Shown here: in pieces, positions 24,963 to 38,036 of the stretch
Layout of the letters: every line of letters begins with the position of its first letter
How positions within the stretch are numbered: position 1 is the first letter of the stretch
Source of the DNA: Azadirachta indica
Lineage: Eukaryota > Streptophyta > Magnoliopsida > Sapindales > Meliaceae
Reading direction: 5' to 3'
Length of the DNA: 64,000 nt
Assembly (NCBI GenBank): GCA_022749755.1
Contig: CM040452.1
Coordinates: 11,240,350 to 11,304,349, forward strand
The notes under the pieces: model-generated
The model's input: only the letters and a program-made list of their open reading frames with translations
Databases searched by the model: none
Told to the model about the DNA's origin: nothing
Position numbers and translations under genes: made by a program

Positions 24963-25621
24963 TTAATTGTCAGGAGCTGAGTTTTCATTTTCATCAGAGA
25001 CAGCAGGAGATGTCTTTTCCTCTGATATGGGTTTCCAATCCTTCAAAGCACCAATCTCATCAAGGCGGTGCTCTGGCAGATCATCAACAGGACTTGAGTT
25101 TTTGTCTTCGAAAATGACAACATCTTCAGATGTCTTGTAGTTGGGCTGTGAAACCTGCAGCAAGGCGTTCTCATCTGCATCAACACTTATTGGAGAAGCT
25201 GTAGGAGTACTCGAATTCTCATTTTCATTTTCAGCAGCGACGGTGTCGATTCCTGCATCTCCATGCGGTGTAATGTCATCTGCCACATTAACAGTGTCTT
25301 TCATCGGATTTCTAACCATCTCTGGATCACCAATCCTAATCCCGGGGGCAGACACTTTGGATTTCATTATCTTTTTATTAAATTTCAGCATTACATTCTG
25401 CTTGAAAGTAGCAACAATCAGCTGAAAAATCATAAGACACAAAATATAAGTCTGCATGTTAAAATGAATTTTATAAACAAAACATTGAAACTACAGAATG
25501 CTTTCCAATCACGAGAACAACACATTAATCCATAATAACTCATTGCAATGAACCATTAAGGTGAAGAAATTAATATAAATTTGCAAAAGAACAAACAAAA
25601 GAACAAAGACTTGATTTTCTG

Positions 25622-25664
<43 letters not shown>

Positions 25665-28204
25665 AGAAACAAATTGAAAAGCTCTTACTTGAATAGGGCG
25701 TTCTGCTATTACAGCACCTCCAACAGCACCACCAAAAACTTGCCCATTTGGTTTAGCTAACGAAATGCTTAACCTACCCTCCATATTACATTTGTTGCGA
25801 TATTTATATAATCCAGATAGACTTAGAATCCGAAAGCTTCCCTGTACATTACAAATAGAGTTGAGAAATTTAATGCTTGCTTATATAACTATGCGTATAT
25901 GATATTGATGCCAACAAGAAGAAACCAAAGTATTCAATGAAACAAAATTAATGACACAACAGAAGTAGATTGTATTGGTCTAAATTAAAATATATCGTAC
26001 CACAAAAGTTGACATATTATAGGAAGAACTAGGTTGGTGAATTGAAACACTGGAAACCGAGCCAACAGCGGAAAGAATGGAGAGTGCTTGCTCAGGCATT
26101 GTAAGTAATGGTACTATCGTAGCTACAATGTCCTGCAAGTAAAATATACATAACAGCACTTCAAATTTTAATTCTATATATATGCAAGATCAATTTAATG
26201 AAAAATCATGCAATTGTGATTAATGGTAAACCAAAAATGAAATATAAAGAGACCATGCAAATTAATGGTTTACCTCTCCTGGTTTTACAATCACAACATG
26301 AGGGCAGAAGTTACCTCCTGCTGTTGCTGCAAAGTATCCACCTTCAAGAAAATGATCCATATTTTAGATTCAAGTGATAAGTCCAAAGTAAACTTTTGAA
26401 GCCAACTATTATACAGAAAGGAAATTGATATTAAGTAGTTGTGTATTCATTCAAGGAAAACATATGAGATTGATATCTAACCTGCTTTGAAACTCTTAAT
26501 TATGAAAATTTTATAATTCTTTTACATAGTACTAAAGAAATTGATATGACAAAATGTATAGTATCAGTTATGACACTGTTTATATTATTCTGAATTATAT
26601 TGATTTTATATTTTCATTAATTAATATAATCATTGAATATCAGTTTCTATCTCATAATTTGTACCTTCAGAATTATTCTTTTTTATAGGATCTATATATT
26701 ATTCATATAAAAATCTCAGAATATATAATTTTAGCAATTCTAAAGTATCAGGCATCGGTATAAATGAATTCAAAACCAATTAAGAACAAGAAAATCAATA
26801 CCAGAAGAAATGGAATATGGAACATCATCATCCAAACAAAATAGAAAAAAAAATGACACAATCACCAATATATTAAATAAAATATGAGTCTTAGTCGCGG
26901 ATAAATAACATTATTCATTTACTGTATACAATTATTTAGTTACAAAATACTATTAGTTTTAAAAATTCAATGGGATGTATTACACAAAAAGTAAAATGTC
27001 TGTTGACTGTCTATCGAATATCTCTTGAGCAGTTTTATAACATAGAAATTTTTATAAACTAATTTTTTGATAAAAAATATATAGCAATAAATGCGAGTTT
27101 TATTTTTTTCTTCTCAAATTCTTCCCATTATATTACATATATATTTTTTTCTTTCTCACTTCAAATAATATATATTTAAAGAAACATAAAATGACATAAA
27201 AAATATTAGCCTTATGTGGTATAGATATTTTATTTATCTATTATAGTATCATTTAACTCGAGGACAAAATTATAATCATTAAATATTTAATAGGTGAAAT
27301 GTTACTACAAAAAGGGTCCGGGTAATATCACCACCCAACACGAAATGTTTTATTTCATATTATAATAAGTTCAATAATAATATTAGGGTCACTAAATTCT
27401 TATATTTTTTTAAATTAAAATATATTTTATTTATTTATAGCTTCTTAACCTCTATTAAAATGACAAATATTTTTTAGTGTCAAGTTATATATTACGATGT
27501 CAAATCGATTGTAAGAACAATAGTTATTTCAATAAAAAATCACGACTGATTTGACTATATAGGACTAAATATATAACTGTAAAAACGAAAAATCTCAGAC
27601 ACAATTGTTATTATCTTTTATAGATTTTTATATTTTAAAGTCCACTTATCAATTTAAATAAAAAAAGAAAAAGAAAATAAATTATTCATGTATTATCAAA
27701 TTTGATCACCTAGAAAAGGAAAATGAGCAAATTTTATATGAGAACATTCCAACCACGTCATTCATATACTTATCTAATAAAATTTTAGCACACATATATT
27801 TATTTTAAAATTAAAGTACGAACGATGATTCAAACAAATGAGAGAGAATTTAAAATATATAATGATTTATGAGAGTATCCCTATATTAGATTTTCTAGAT
27901 AAATATATAATCATAACAATAAAATAATTTCCTTAAATAACGAAAACTTACCAATGGTAGCCAAACGTTGTAGCTTCCCAGAACCTTTTGGTCGGCCTCT
28001 ACTGCGTTTTGTTGAAGAATTCTCTAACAGTGAAGATAAAGCTACTGACGTTGGTGATACAAGAGTCAATTTCATGTTTTCATGATTACTTGGTTCTCCC
28101 CTATTTCTTTTTGTTGTTCCACTTTTGGGATCAAAAGCAAATGACCCTCCTTCAGTATCTTCGACAGTAATCTCTTTCATCTCATTGAAAATATTTAGAC
28201 TCAC
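24963..28204 (-). CDS. AT-hook motif nuclear-localised (AHL-type) DNA-binding protein with PPC domain, five exons, 354 aa
   Basis: Nuclear protein expected to bind the minor groove of AT-rich DNA and form PPC-domain trimers. Exons on the minus strand: 28204-27952, 26341-26274, 26132-26001, 25841-25689 and 25421-24963, with GT-AG introns and consistent phase. Exon 1 carries a single AT-hook, KRSRGRPKGSGK, near residues 66-77. Exons 2-5 build the PPC fold: GNFCPHVVIVKPGEDIV, EQALSILSAVGSVSSVSIHQ, GSFRILSLSG, then GGAVGGAVIAERPIQ and LIVATF. The C terminus after the fold is an unusual ~140-residue acidic, Asn/Glu/Ser-rich tail (for example ENENENSSTP, VSDENENSAPDN). Intron 1 is 1.6 kb and AT-rich. 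Exon 1 and its upstream DNA occur twice more to the right as broken copies. Family assignment is strong; the AHL clade is not determined. Confidence 0.88.
25624..25660. repeat. (TA)n microsatellite in AHL intron 4
   Basis: About eighteen TA units. Intron DNA on both sides of this run is recognisable again in the third AHL copy near 51555-51660, where the run is lost. Confidence 0.9.
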
Positions 28205-30489
28205 ACCAAAAACTCAAGATATACTATTACTCAAGGGCGCTGAAACTGTTCAGAAGATGCGCCGATTTTATCTTTCATAAGCACATAAAACCTAACTCTT
28301 TAATTAAGTACGGGAATTAAGAGAAAAAAAAAAAAGTATATTTGGGAATAGAGAGAAGGTAAATATTAGTTGTTTGTTTCTTAATAAATAGTAGAAAGAA
28401 TTTAAAGGATTTAAAGCTCACATGATAGTAGTTATATGTAAAATGTGTAAAATAATTAACTTAATTTGTTTATAGATTTTTTAAATCACTAAGAGTAATT
28501 AGTGTAATGGGCCAAATATTGGTGATTTATATGTCATATTTCCTAAGGGTAGGCAAAAAAATGGCCACTTGAATTAAACCGGATTAATTTAGTGCGGTTT
28601 AATTCCAATAGAATTTGGTTTAATTTTTGGTGTAATTTTAACTTTGGACAATTCGGTATGGTTCGTGATTCAAATAGATAACTTTTGAATCAGTAAATAT
28701 AAAATATTGAAAGAATTAAAATTAAAATAAATTATCTTTTTAAAATTTTTAAAATTTTTTGTGGTAACAAAATAGATTTATGTAGATAAAATCATTACAC
28801 ATAAAATAAAAAATAACAAAGAAGAAAGTAGAACCAAATCGATATAAACCGGTTTAGTTTAGTTTGATTTTGTGTTGCATCTTAATTTGGTTTGAATGTG
28901 TGTTTTTTAAAAGGTGAATGATTTTTCTTGGTTTTTAAGTTCAAAACTTGAAAATCAATTCGAGAAATAACCAGCCTTAATTTTTCCTACTTTTTTATAT
29001 AAAAATAAATTTTATCTTGATATAAATTATGATATCTATATTTGAAATTACGAATTTAACGAGAGTTGAAGAAAACTCATTAGTTTTGACTTTTAAGTCA
29101 CATGTGTGAAGATTAAATTTGAAATATTTGTGAAGAAAAATATATTGGATATTTTTATTGGATTTATTAATCGGCTTTGAATTCTGAGCTGAATTTATGT
29201 TTTTAGTCTATATTTCAAATTAAGGCCCAAATACTTGGTAACAATAAGAATAAATGAATTTGAAACTAAATTTTTAAGGTGTTAAACTAAACATCTAAAG
29301 AAGTACTTTCAAAGTTGTTTTGTTGAGGGCAAAAATAATAAAAAATTTAATCATTCTTCAAAGTAGACTTTGGAATAATAAGATTTTCTAATTTTATCGA
29401 GTTATATACGTAGATTATAAAATTATTTTAGAGTATTTATATTTTTCTAAATATTAAAAAAATTGGTGTAATGAAAAAGTAAGTAGATATACACAAGAGA
29501 TTATTTATGTAAAATGGACATCAAATTCACAATCTCATGATGTAAGTTCAACAATGACTTATTTAAAAGTTCTACTCTCCATTTGTCCTATGCTAAATTA
29601 AAGAGGCTTTGTGTTAGATTGAAAGAGATCACAGATATAAATGAAAACATTTTCGTCTTTGCCTAGGAGTCTGAACTTGAGCATATATATAATTGGAAAA
29701 ACTACAGAAGACCATACAAGAGCATAAGAGAGGAGTGGCTGAAAGAAAGTCATGCAAAAGAAGAACCCACACATGAAATTGGTGAATTTTCCAAATGGTA
29801 AAGAGCACTGAGAAACAAAGGGCACTCATTTTGAAAATTAAAATCTTTAACCCATGGAGAAGATATTTAAAGCATATTTAGTATTGATGGCTTTCATATA
29901 ATTTTAAAAATAAAATTAAAAAAATATTTGGTAATATTAATTTTTAGTGGAATCTACCCACTTTTTAGTTAATATGTAACATTTAATATTTTTGTTTTAC
30001 AACATTAACCTTAATGTTGAAGTCACAATACCTCAATTTTAAAAATATTTTATTCACAAAAAGTATACATTAATTTTGTAGATATGTTCCTGTAATTTAA
30101 GGAGATACCCTTAGTTGAATATTTTTATTTGATGGTGAAGAAAGAGTTTATAAAATCTCATATAATAAGAATTAACACTGGAAAACACTTCAAAATAAAT
30201 AAAAAGAAAATTTCTTGATAGATTCAATATGAGCAAGAAGCAAAAAGTGTTGCTATATACGTCTAACTGTGTCTCATTGTGGTTGCCCTTTGATATTTTC
30301 AAAGAAAAATGTAACCTCTTTATTTTTATTTTATGATTTTATTAGATAATATATATGAACTTATGAGTAAATTTAGTAGAGTCTGTTAATATTTTTTTGA
30401 GAGATATAAATTGAACTTACAAATTGAATTAAAATATCAATATAAGATCATTAGTCATTATATAATTAACTTTTATTAGTTCTTTTACA
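28205..30489. other. AHL upstream region, sister copy 1 of a duplicated block
   Basis: The upstream DNA of the AHL gene, including its probable promoter. It aligns by eye, in the same order, with 42836-44638 plus 50192-50728 (copy 2) and patchily with 52641-56640 (copy 3). Markers include TTAATTAAGTACGGGAATTA near 28300, an AACCGG/GGTTTAATT patch at 28570-28620, AAGGCCCAAATACTTGGT near 29222 and GTAGATATGTTCCT near 30079. Open frames here (for example 29598-29829, minus) are not conserved in copy 2 and are not called as genes. Confidence 0.65.
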
Positions 30490-31149
30490 GGAGAATGTTC
30501 AATACCTCCTTGTTGTTTGGTCTAATATCCTATTATCCCTCTGTTATTTAGCTAATATCCCAATAAACCCTTAATATTAGTTTCTTTAATACAAACTATT
30601 ACCTTTTTAAGACAATTACTAATTTGTCCTCTTAATTATAGTCAAAATTCTACAACTGTTGATTGTTATTGACCAGCATTGACCTTCATTGTTCGCTGTC
30701 AAACATCATCTGTTTAAGTCGCCATGAATATCATTAGAATTTTTGTTGAATGCTCTATACAATGGTACTATCACCACTACTATTTGAACAATCGTTTGTC
30801 GTCGATCTGAAGTTGAAGTTTAGGCCCCCAAAAAATTTAACTTCAGATCTATGGCTAATTATTTTTCAAACAGCAATGATGATGGTACTATTGCATAGAG
30901 CGTTTAATAAAAATTCTAATGATATTTATAGTGACCTAAAGGGAGGATATTCGATGACAATCAATAACAGTTGGTAGTGGTTAGCGGTGGTCAACATAAC
31001 GGTCAACTCAACTATAAGTTGCCTAATAGAAAGATGATATGTGTATAGACTTTTAACATAAGTGGGAGGGCAAATTAGTAATTATATTAAAAAAGTAACA
31101 ATTAGTAATTATATTAGGCCAAACAACAAGGGGTATTGGGCATTCTCCC
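30490..31149. mobile_element. Foldback / long-inverted-repeat element, about 0.66 kb
   Basis: The ends are inverted repeats of ~30 bp: left GGAGAATGTTCAATACC... to TTGTTGTTTGG, right CCAAACAACAAGG... to GGGCATTCTCC. The centre is a long palindrome: AATATCATTAGAATTTTT at 30727-30744 is perfectly inverted at 30909-30926, and GATCTGAAGTT at 30804-30814 is perfectly inverted at 30839-30849. The whole element can fold into one imperfect hairpin. The sister block (copy 2, near 50640-50660) lacks it, showing it is an insertion. A 9-bp target duplication with two mismatches (TTCTTTTAC / TTCATTTAA) is possible and would fit a Mutator-type origin. No protein-coding gene inside. Confidence 0.8.
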
Positions 31150-31239
31150 TTCATTTAATTTTTATAAATTTCATCAAAATAAAACAAATCAGTCTCTAAA
31201 TCTATTTATTATAAAGAAAAACTATAACATGATGTCGGG

Positions 31240-33283
31240 TATCAACTTTTGTAAACTATGAAGAAATATGTTTTTGTATTTTTTGAATTGTAATGTATAT
31301 AGGTAGCCTTTATATATGCTTTACAAAGTAATAAAAAAAGGTAAGTAAATATTATACAATTAATTACAATAATTATGGAACCAGATCAAAAGAAACAAAA
31401 GGAAAGAAAATCAACAATTATGAGAATTGATATAGCAGAATCAAGGTGAAATCAGTCTTGATTTGCTGTATCGTTAATAGCCCCCCTTAAATTTAAGTTG
31501 GCTTAGTAGAAACTAACTTGAGTTTAGGGAGCAGATCACGAAAATGACTAGGAGGATGGTATTTTGTGAACATATCTGCTGGTTGATTAGAAGAAGAGAT
31601 TGAGTGAAGATTAATAGTGCCTCGAGTGATATGTTGACGAATAAACTAACAATCAACTTGAATGTGTTTGGTACGTTTATGAAAAATATCATTGTGAGAA
31701 ATCTGAATAGCACTACTGTTATCACAAGCTAAAGGAGTAGGACCTGATTCATGAACACCCATATCACTAAGTAGCTAACGAAGCCAAGTAATCTCTTTGG
31801 CAGCATTTGTGAGAGCACAATACTGTACTTCTGTACTAAACCTGGCAACAACAGTCTATTTTCTACATCTCCAAGAGATGAGAGAGTTTGCCAAAAAAAG
31901 ATAGAGTCTTGTGGTAAAGTGTTGATTAGTACGATCACCAGCCTAATCTGTAACGGGAAAGGCATATAATCTATATACGAATGAGCAGAGAAATGAAGCC
32001 CATGAAAAAGAGTGCCTTGATATATTTGAGAATATGAAGAATAGCTGTAAAGTGAGTAGACCGGCGAGCAGACATGTATTAGCTCATAATATGAACAGCA
32101 TAAGAGATGTCAAGACAAGTAACTATGAGATAGACCAACCTGCCAACCAATTGTTGGTAAAAAGTGGCATCTTTCAAGTAGAACCTCATTTAGTAGTGTA
32201 AGCTTAGCATTTCGTTCAAGTAGAGTAGAGCTGAATTTACTATTTGTTAAACTAGCTTGAGTAAGAAGAATGAATGCATACTTAGCTTGAGAAAGATATT
32301 AATCATCAAAATTGGAGAGATCCTCTAAACTGAGAAAATAATTAAGATGTTGGGGATCCTTTATCTCAAAGTGTCGTTGAAGGAAGGTCTCAAGAGCAGG
32401 TATGCCATCAGTATCATCTCTAATAATAATCGTATCATCCATATAAAGTAACAGAAGAATGTAATCACGATATGTGTGTCGAATAAAGAGAACTATGTTA
32501 TGAGAGCTGGAATGGAAACCAAGTTGTTGAATAGTGCTATTGAATTTGGCAAACCAAGCATGAGGAGCCTGTTTGAGACTATATAAGGCATGCTGAAGTT
32601 TGTAGACTTTGTGGGGTAAATGTAAATAGCTTGGAGGAGGCTTCACATAGATTTCTTTTACAAGATCACCACTGAGAAAGGCATTTTTCATATCTATTTG
32701 GAACAATGTCTATTGACGTACAGCAGCTACTGCTAGAAGGTTTTGTATGAAGGTTATGCGAGCAACAGGTGTAAAAGCTTCTCACAGTCAAAACCATATT
32801 CCTAATTGAATCATTTAGCAAGAAATCTGGCTTTGTAACATTCAACTGAACCATCGGCCTTAGTGTGATCTTGTAAACCCACTTGCAACTAATTGCTAAT
32901 TTGTTCGGTAGAAGATAAACCAAATCCCATGTATGTGATTTTTCAAGAGCTTATAATTCTTTTGCCATTACTTGTCGCCAAGCAAGGTTAGAACTAGCCT
33001 CAGAACAAAATTGAGGCTTATATAATGAAAGAGAGAAGATAAACAATGATAATCTCAAAGTCTGATTGAAAGTTCTCTTACCCGATCAGAGTGACAAGAT
33101 AGAGAAGGAATATCAATGGATGGATAAGAAATAGTAGAGTTGTCAGGTGTGGATCTAAAAGACAAAGTCATTGACTTAGGAGTAGGTGCTGTGTATTAGA
33201 CATATCTGCAAGTGGCTCATCTAAGGAATTTGTACCAAGAAACAAATCTATAGAATTATTAGTAAAGAAAGGAGTAATGTAAG
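31240..33283 (-). mobile_element. Truncated, decayed Ty1/copia element (RT-RNase H and 3' end)
   Basis: Minus-strand coding remnants: reverse transcriptase at about 32299-32706 with MFQIDMKNAFLSGDL, the SLKQAPHAWFAKF segment and the active-site YMDD, then RNase H remnants at ~31510-31965 (frameshifted KHIQVDC region). A polypurine tract (AAGGGGGG on the minus strand) lies at 31481-31491, directly before a probable 3' LTR running leftward to about 31240. Gag, protease and integrase are absent or unrecognisable, and the right side is cut where another LTR begins at 33284. No 5' LTR was found. Confidence 0.75.
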
Positions 33284-34680
33284 TGATAAGAATGCAAAAT
33301 GCCATATTTTTCTCCCTTAATTTTTTAGTTCTTTATGCTTATTTAGTTTTTAAATGTACTGATTATTCTCATATTTTGATTTAGGATGCAAATGAAGACA
33401 TTAAATGCAAAACGAAGCTAATTGTAGGATTTTAGACAGTTTGACATCGCTTCGTAATCTTGGCCTAACTTTCTCATCCAAGCTCAAATTGAGATGATTC
33501 AAGTAGAACATCAAGAAAAGGATCTACAACTTTCATGTTTTGAGTTTTGAGAGATTCTAGCTACATCAAGGGCGAATTTGGGCTTGAAATTACTACACCT
33601 GTGTGGTTGACGCTCTGGAATATTCCTTAGCCCACAATTCTAATATATGGATTTAATGCGGTTTATTTTTGGATGTTTTCAAATCTGGTACACGAAAATT
33701 ATAGCTGAAATCACCACCCTCCTATTTGCATTAACATTTTATTTTGTTTTTAATATTTTTCCTTAATTAGTCAGATTTGAATATTGTTATTTTAGGAAAT
33801 TTGATAAAATTCTAGTAGGTGAATTAATGTGTATAAAAGGGAGGAGAAATCATGAGACATCAGACTTATCTATAATGAAATTGAACACAAGACCAGTAGC
33901 TGAAAAATTACCAAAATATGGAAACAAAAACTAAATCAAACATGATCTCTATCAGACTAATCGGTGGTTGGAAATTAAGAATGATGACTCAAAAACATTG
34001 GATGAAGGCTAGTGAAGTGGATGGGACCGGCGGTGATGACCTATTCATCGGAAAAAGGTCAGATCGAAGATGCAGAGAGACTGTGTTTATCGTACTTTGA
34101 CCATAACAGAATTTGGCCAGAAACTGGGAATAGAGGCCACAGAGGTGATGGCCGATTGATTCTGAGTTGATTGGTGATGGCTTTTAGTTTGGGTTTGTCC
34201 ACCGTTCTTCTAGAATGACGGCTCTTTCTGTTAGGAAAGGACTCTGAATTTGAACAAGTGTAAAAACATAACAATTGTCAGTCTATCTATAAGCTTTCCA
34301 AAACACCCAACCATATGATTTTTAGATATGTATGTGAAAAGATTTGGTCAAACTATGAAACCATGTTGGGTTGGCCCTCAACTGCGGTTAGGTTTTGTTG
34401 AAGCTCGATTTTGAACCAATAGATGCTTGAATTGGTTTGACCTCTGATTTACACTTTTGTAAAGGAATGAGTCCATGTTTTTGTGGCCCAAGAATCATAT
34501 CAAATGATATTTTGGAATAAAAGATATGTTCATTACATTAAACCTATGCAAAATTAATTAATAAGTCCAATTCTTATTTTAAAATTCAATATAAAAGAAA
34601 ATACTCAATTTTGGGGAAAATAATGACATTATTAAGTTTAAATCATAATATTTCTCTTGATAAACCTACACTTTCAAACA
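33284..34680 (+). mobile_element. LTR-like segment of a retrotransposon, right boundary uncertain
   Basis: Starts TGATAAGAATGC directly against the copia remnant. It contains features usual in long plant gypsy LTRs: CCTAACTTTCTCATCCAAGC and ATCTACAACTTTCATG near 33465-33540, and a TATA-like GTATAAAAGGGAGG near 33831. No open frame with similarity was found. No CA end or matching target duplication could be placed, so the segment may consist of more than one fragment; at about 34681 truncated gypsy pol begins. Confidence 0.45.
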
Positions 34681-36580
34681 TTTATTAATAGCTTTGTCGG
34701 GTTGGTAGTTAATGTCAAATTCTCTGAACTCGATTACCAATTCACCAATCTTCTTGAAATGTCAGATTTGTAGAGAATTTGCCTTAAGGGTTGATCTGTG
34801 AGGACTACCACTAAGCGGGCCTAAAAATAAAGGCACAATTTCCTTGCTTTTATTATAAGTGAAAATAAAGGCATAATTTCCTTGCTTTTACTCTAAGTGT
34901 AAGTACCAATTCCTCTATAAGGGAGTACCTGGTCGTTTTAAAGAACGATTTTCTAGTGTAATACATAGGTCGGTGTACTTTTTCCTAGTCTTCTTATATC
35001 ATCATCGAGCATATTGCGTGCTTAGTTAGCGGATGTGAAAAGTCAGCTAGGTGCTCCTTCAGTTTTGGGAAGCTCGCCTCACATCCTACTGTCTATTTTT
35101 TTTATAACCTAAAAAAACTCAAAAGATTTGTTAGTTACTTTTGAAATGAATCTGCTTAGAGCTGCTAAACTCTACGTCAAGCTTTGTAGTTATATCATTG
35201 TTGTTGGTTATTTAATATCCGTGATAGCTGGGATTTTCTGTGTATTTACTTTTATTACCCCTTTGTTAACTATACACACTAGAAACTTTCATGACCTAAC
35301 GCCAAATGCATACTTCTCTAATTTAGCTTCATGTTGATTTTTCTTAACAACAAGAATGTTTCCCCTATGTGTTGTATATAATCCTCAATCCTATTGACTT
35401 CGTGATCATATCATCTACTTAGACCTCTATAGTTTTTTTGATCAGAGGCTTGAAAACTTTAGTCACCAATCTTTGAAATGTGGCACCTGTATTGTTCAAC
35501 ATCAATGGCGTAATCTTGTAACTGTATAGTCCTTCATCTGTCATAAATGTTGTCTTCTCCTACTCAGGTTTATACATCTTGATTTGATTGTACCTTGAAA
35601 ATGTTTATATGAAGCTCAAAAATCTATGCCTTACCGTTTAATCTCCTAATCGATCTATTCTTAGGAGTAGAAAGCTGTCCTTTGCACAAGCCTTGTTTAG
35701 GTTAGTGAAAACCATGAAACATTGTTTATTTGCTATTTGTTTTCTTTACCATGACCACATTGGCCCTTATTCTGAAAATATACTACCTTGACGAATATAT
35801 CCTTTATCAACTTATCCACCTCAACTTGAATTGCTTCCCTTCTCTTTTAATCGAACACTCTTTGCATCTACTTGACAGGTTTGAGAGTTGGATTTATTAC
35901 GAGTCGATGACAGATTATCTTGGGAACAATGTTAACGTGTCCTTATATGTCCAAGCGAATACATCAAGATATTCCTTTAGGAAACTCCAGAGCCTTTTTT
36001 CCTCCTCCTCAGGTAAGTAAGAATCGATTTTAACCACTTTTTTCAGCTTTATTGGGTCAAGTGCAATTGTTTCCAATTTCTCTACTAGTGTAACTATGGG
36101 TCTTCTTTCTCCTTGACCCACTTTTCACTTAATCTTTCCATTATCTTTGCATGCTCAATGTCTTTCGCGTTCTTTAGCATTGAATACTTTTTTTACTTGC
36201 TTCATCATTTTGTAATAATACCTATTTTCTAAGACTATAAAGCATGTCTTAAACCTCGAACCACTTCTATTCTTTCCTCTGTTATTAATTGAAGCTACAA
36301 GTAATGTATACATTTTGCTACTTTTTTCCCTTAATAAAAGGCTTTCCTAGAATTATTGAATACGACATCTTTAAATTCATAGCTTAATATTCGATCATTG
36401 TGGTCTTTTGGTAAGGCTTATCATCCATGCCTAGTGGCAATTACACCAGACCTAAAAGAAAGATATAGGACTTAGCAAATCTATACAATGACGTATCTAT
36501 AAGTCCTATCTTCAAGTTTTTGATATTTAAGGAATCCAATGAGTCCTTGAATATGATACTGACTGAACTCCTTGTATCTA

Positions 36581-36829
36581 TTAGTATTTGCTGATGTTTG
36601 AGGACCTAACTCCCAAGGTTACTACTAAAGCATCATCATGACAAAAATTGAATCCTAATTCATCTTCATTTGTAAACATGATTGGAATTGTTGCTATTCT
36701 TGGCTTATATTTAGCTCTCATATTTATGACATATGCACTTGCTGTTGGATTTAGCAAGGAATACTTAGAATAACTTTTCCTTGATTTATGAGAATTTCTA
36801 GCCAAGGTTGGCCTTCTTGGTATCAGCAT
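36581..36829 (-). pseudogene. Gypsy protease-region remnant
   Basis: The frame contains ARNSHKSRKSYSKYSLLNPT, then IPIMFTNEDELGFNFCHDDALVV, closely matching the same region of the plus-strand element at 59624-59863. In retroelements of this type the aspartic protease active site follows immediately; here the frame ends first. Confidence 0.7.
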
Positions 36830-38036
36830 TCTCCTCTGAGCTGAATCCTTATTTTCTAGGTTTCTTTGATCTGAACTCTTCCCCCTTTCATATGGTCTAG
36901 CTATATGTCAGTCCAGGTAGTTATTTTGCACCAAAATCTCCACATGGTCCCTTAAATCCTAACACTTATTTGTGTCATGTCCATGATCCTAGTGCAAAGC
37001 ATAAACCTTATCACTAGAACAACTCAATGAATTTGATCTTATAGGGCGCGATCTCAACAATTATCCCAAAATTTTTATTTCATGATATATCTTTGACAAT
37101 AGTGTTAAATGCTGCAAAATTTCTCATATCCTGCACTTCAATGACTTTTTTTCCCCCTTCTCTAAATGGTGGTAATCTCTACCTCGATGGCATCAAGTTA
37201 GGTTTTCCTTTGTAGTGTAGGTATTGGAAATCTTGATTCCTACTTTATACTAGTCTAAGGTCAATTTTGGGGGTATCTCTCTCTCTCTCTCTTATCTTTA
37301 AGTTTGGTATTATATGGTTTATCCAACATCATAGAGCCTTCTAGCCTTTCTTTTTTTTGCCTTAAAAGCATTTGATCTTTTATTTCAATTTCTTCAAAGA
37401 TCTTCTTGTGAGCTTGTTCATACATGGTTAAGTTATGTTTATAAATCAGGAATCATCCTCTATCTATTCGTAATCTCTTTCTGAGACTTTCTAATGTTTG
37501 AGGTAATTAAATGCCCTTGCCTCCATGACCTCGTCATGATATCTCCTAACGAAATTCCTTGAAATTTCTCTTTGCCCTTGTTTCAATAGTAATAATGAGC
37601 TCGAGCTTATTTAGTAGCGACTACTCCCTTAAACTAATTTACGAACATTTCTTACAACTGACCGAAACTCATTAAGGTCTCTGGTCTTACATTCTTATAC
37701 CATTTCTTTGCTTGCCTTTCTAAAGTTAAAGGAAATAGGCATTGTATTTTAATCAGGCCTTGTACCACCATCATTTCCTTAAAGAAGTCAATATGCATTG
37801 TAAGATATATTTTTTTGAGTTGGTGTGATTTGGGGCATCCTAAATTTTAACACCAAATTTGGGTGAAGAGGGACTCCAATATAAATTAAAAGCCTTTTGA
37901 CCCAGTTTTCTACTATTGTTGATCTTGCTTTCTTTGCACTCCCAATTCTCCTATAAATCTCTTGGTACACTCCTCTACTTCCTATTTGCTTACTACTTGA
38001 TATACATCAATACCACTAGGAACATTTTGTAGTTGT

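Noticed and set aside
25509..25784. Minus-strand frame of 91 codons containing GGAVGGAVIAERPIQ
   Set aside because: It is AHL exon 4 read through into intron 4; the real exon is 25841-25689.
29598..29829. Overlapping minus-strand frames with hydrophobic content
   Set aside because: The sister block at 44220-44410 has the corresponding DNA but indels destroy the frame, so it is not conserved as coding.
35128..36020. Plus-strand frames of 69 and 96 codons
   Set aside because: They are antisense to the reverse transcriptase and linker of the minus-strand gypsy element.
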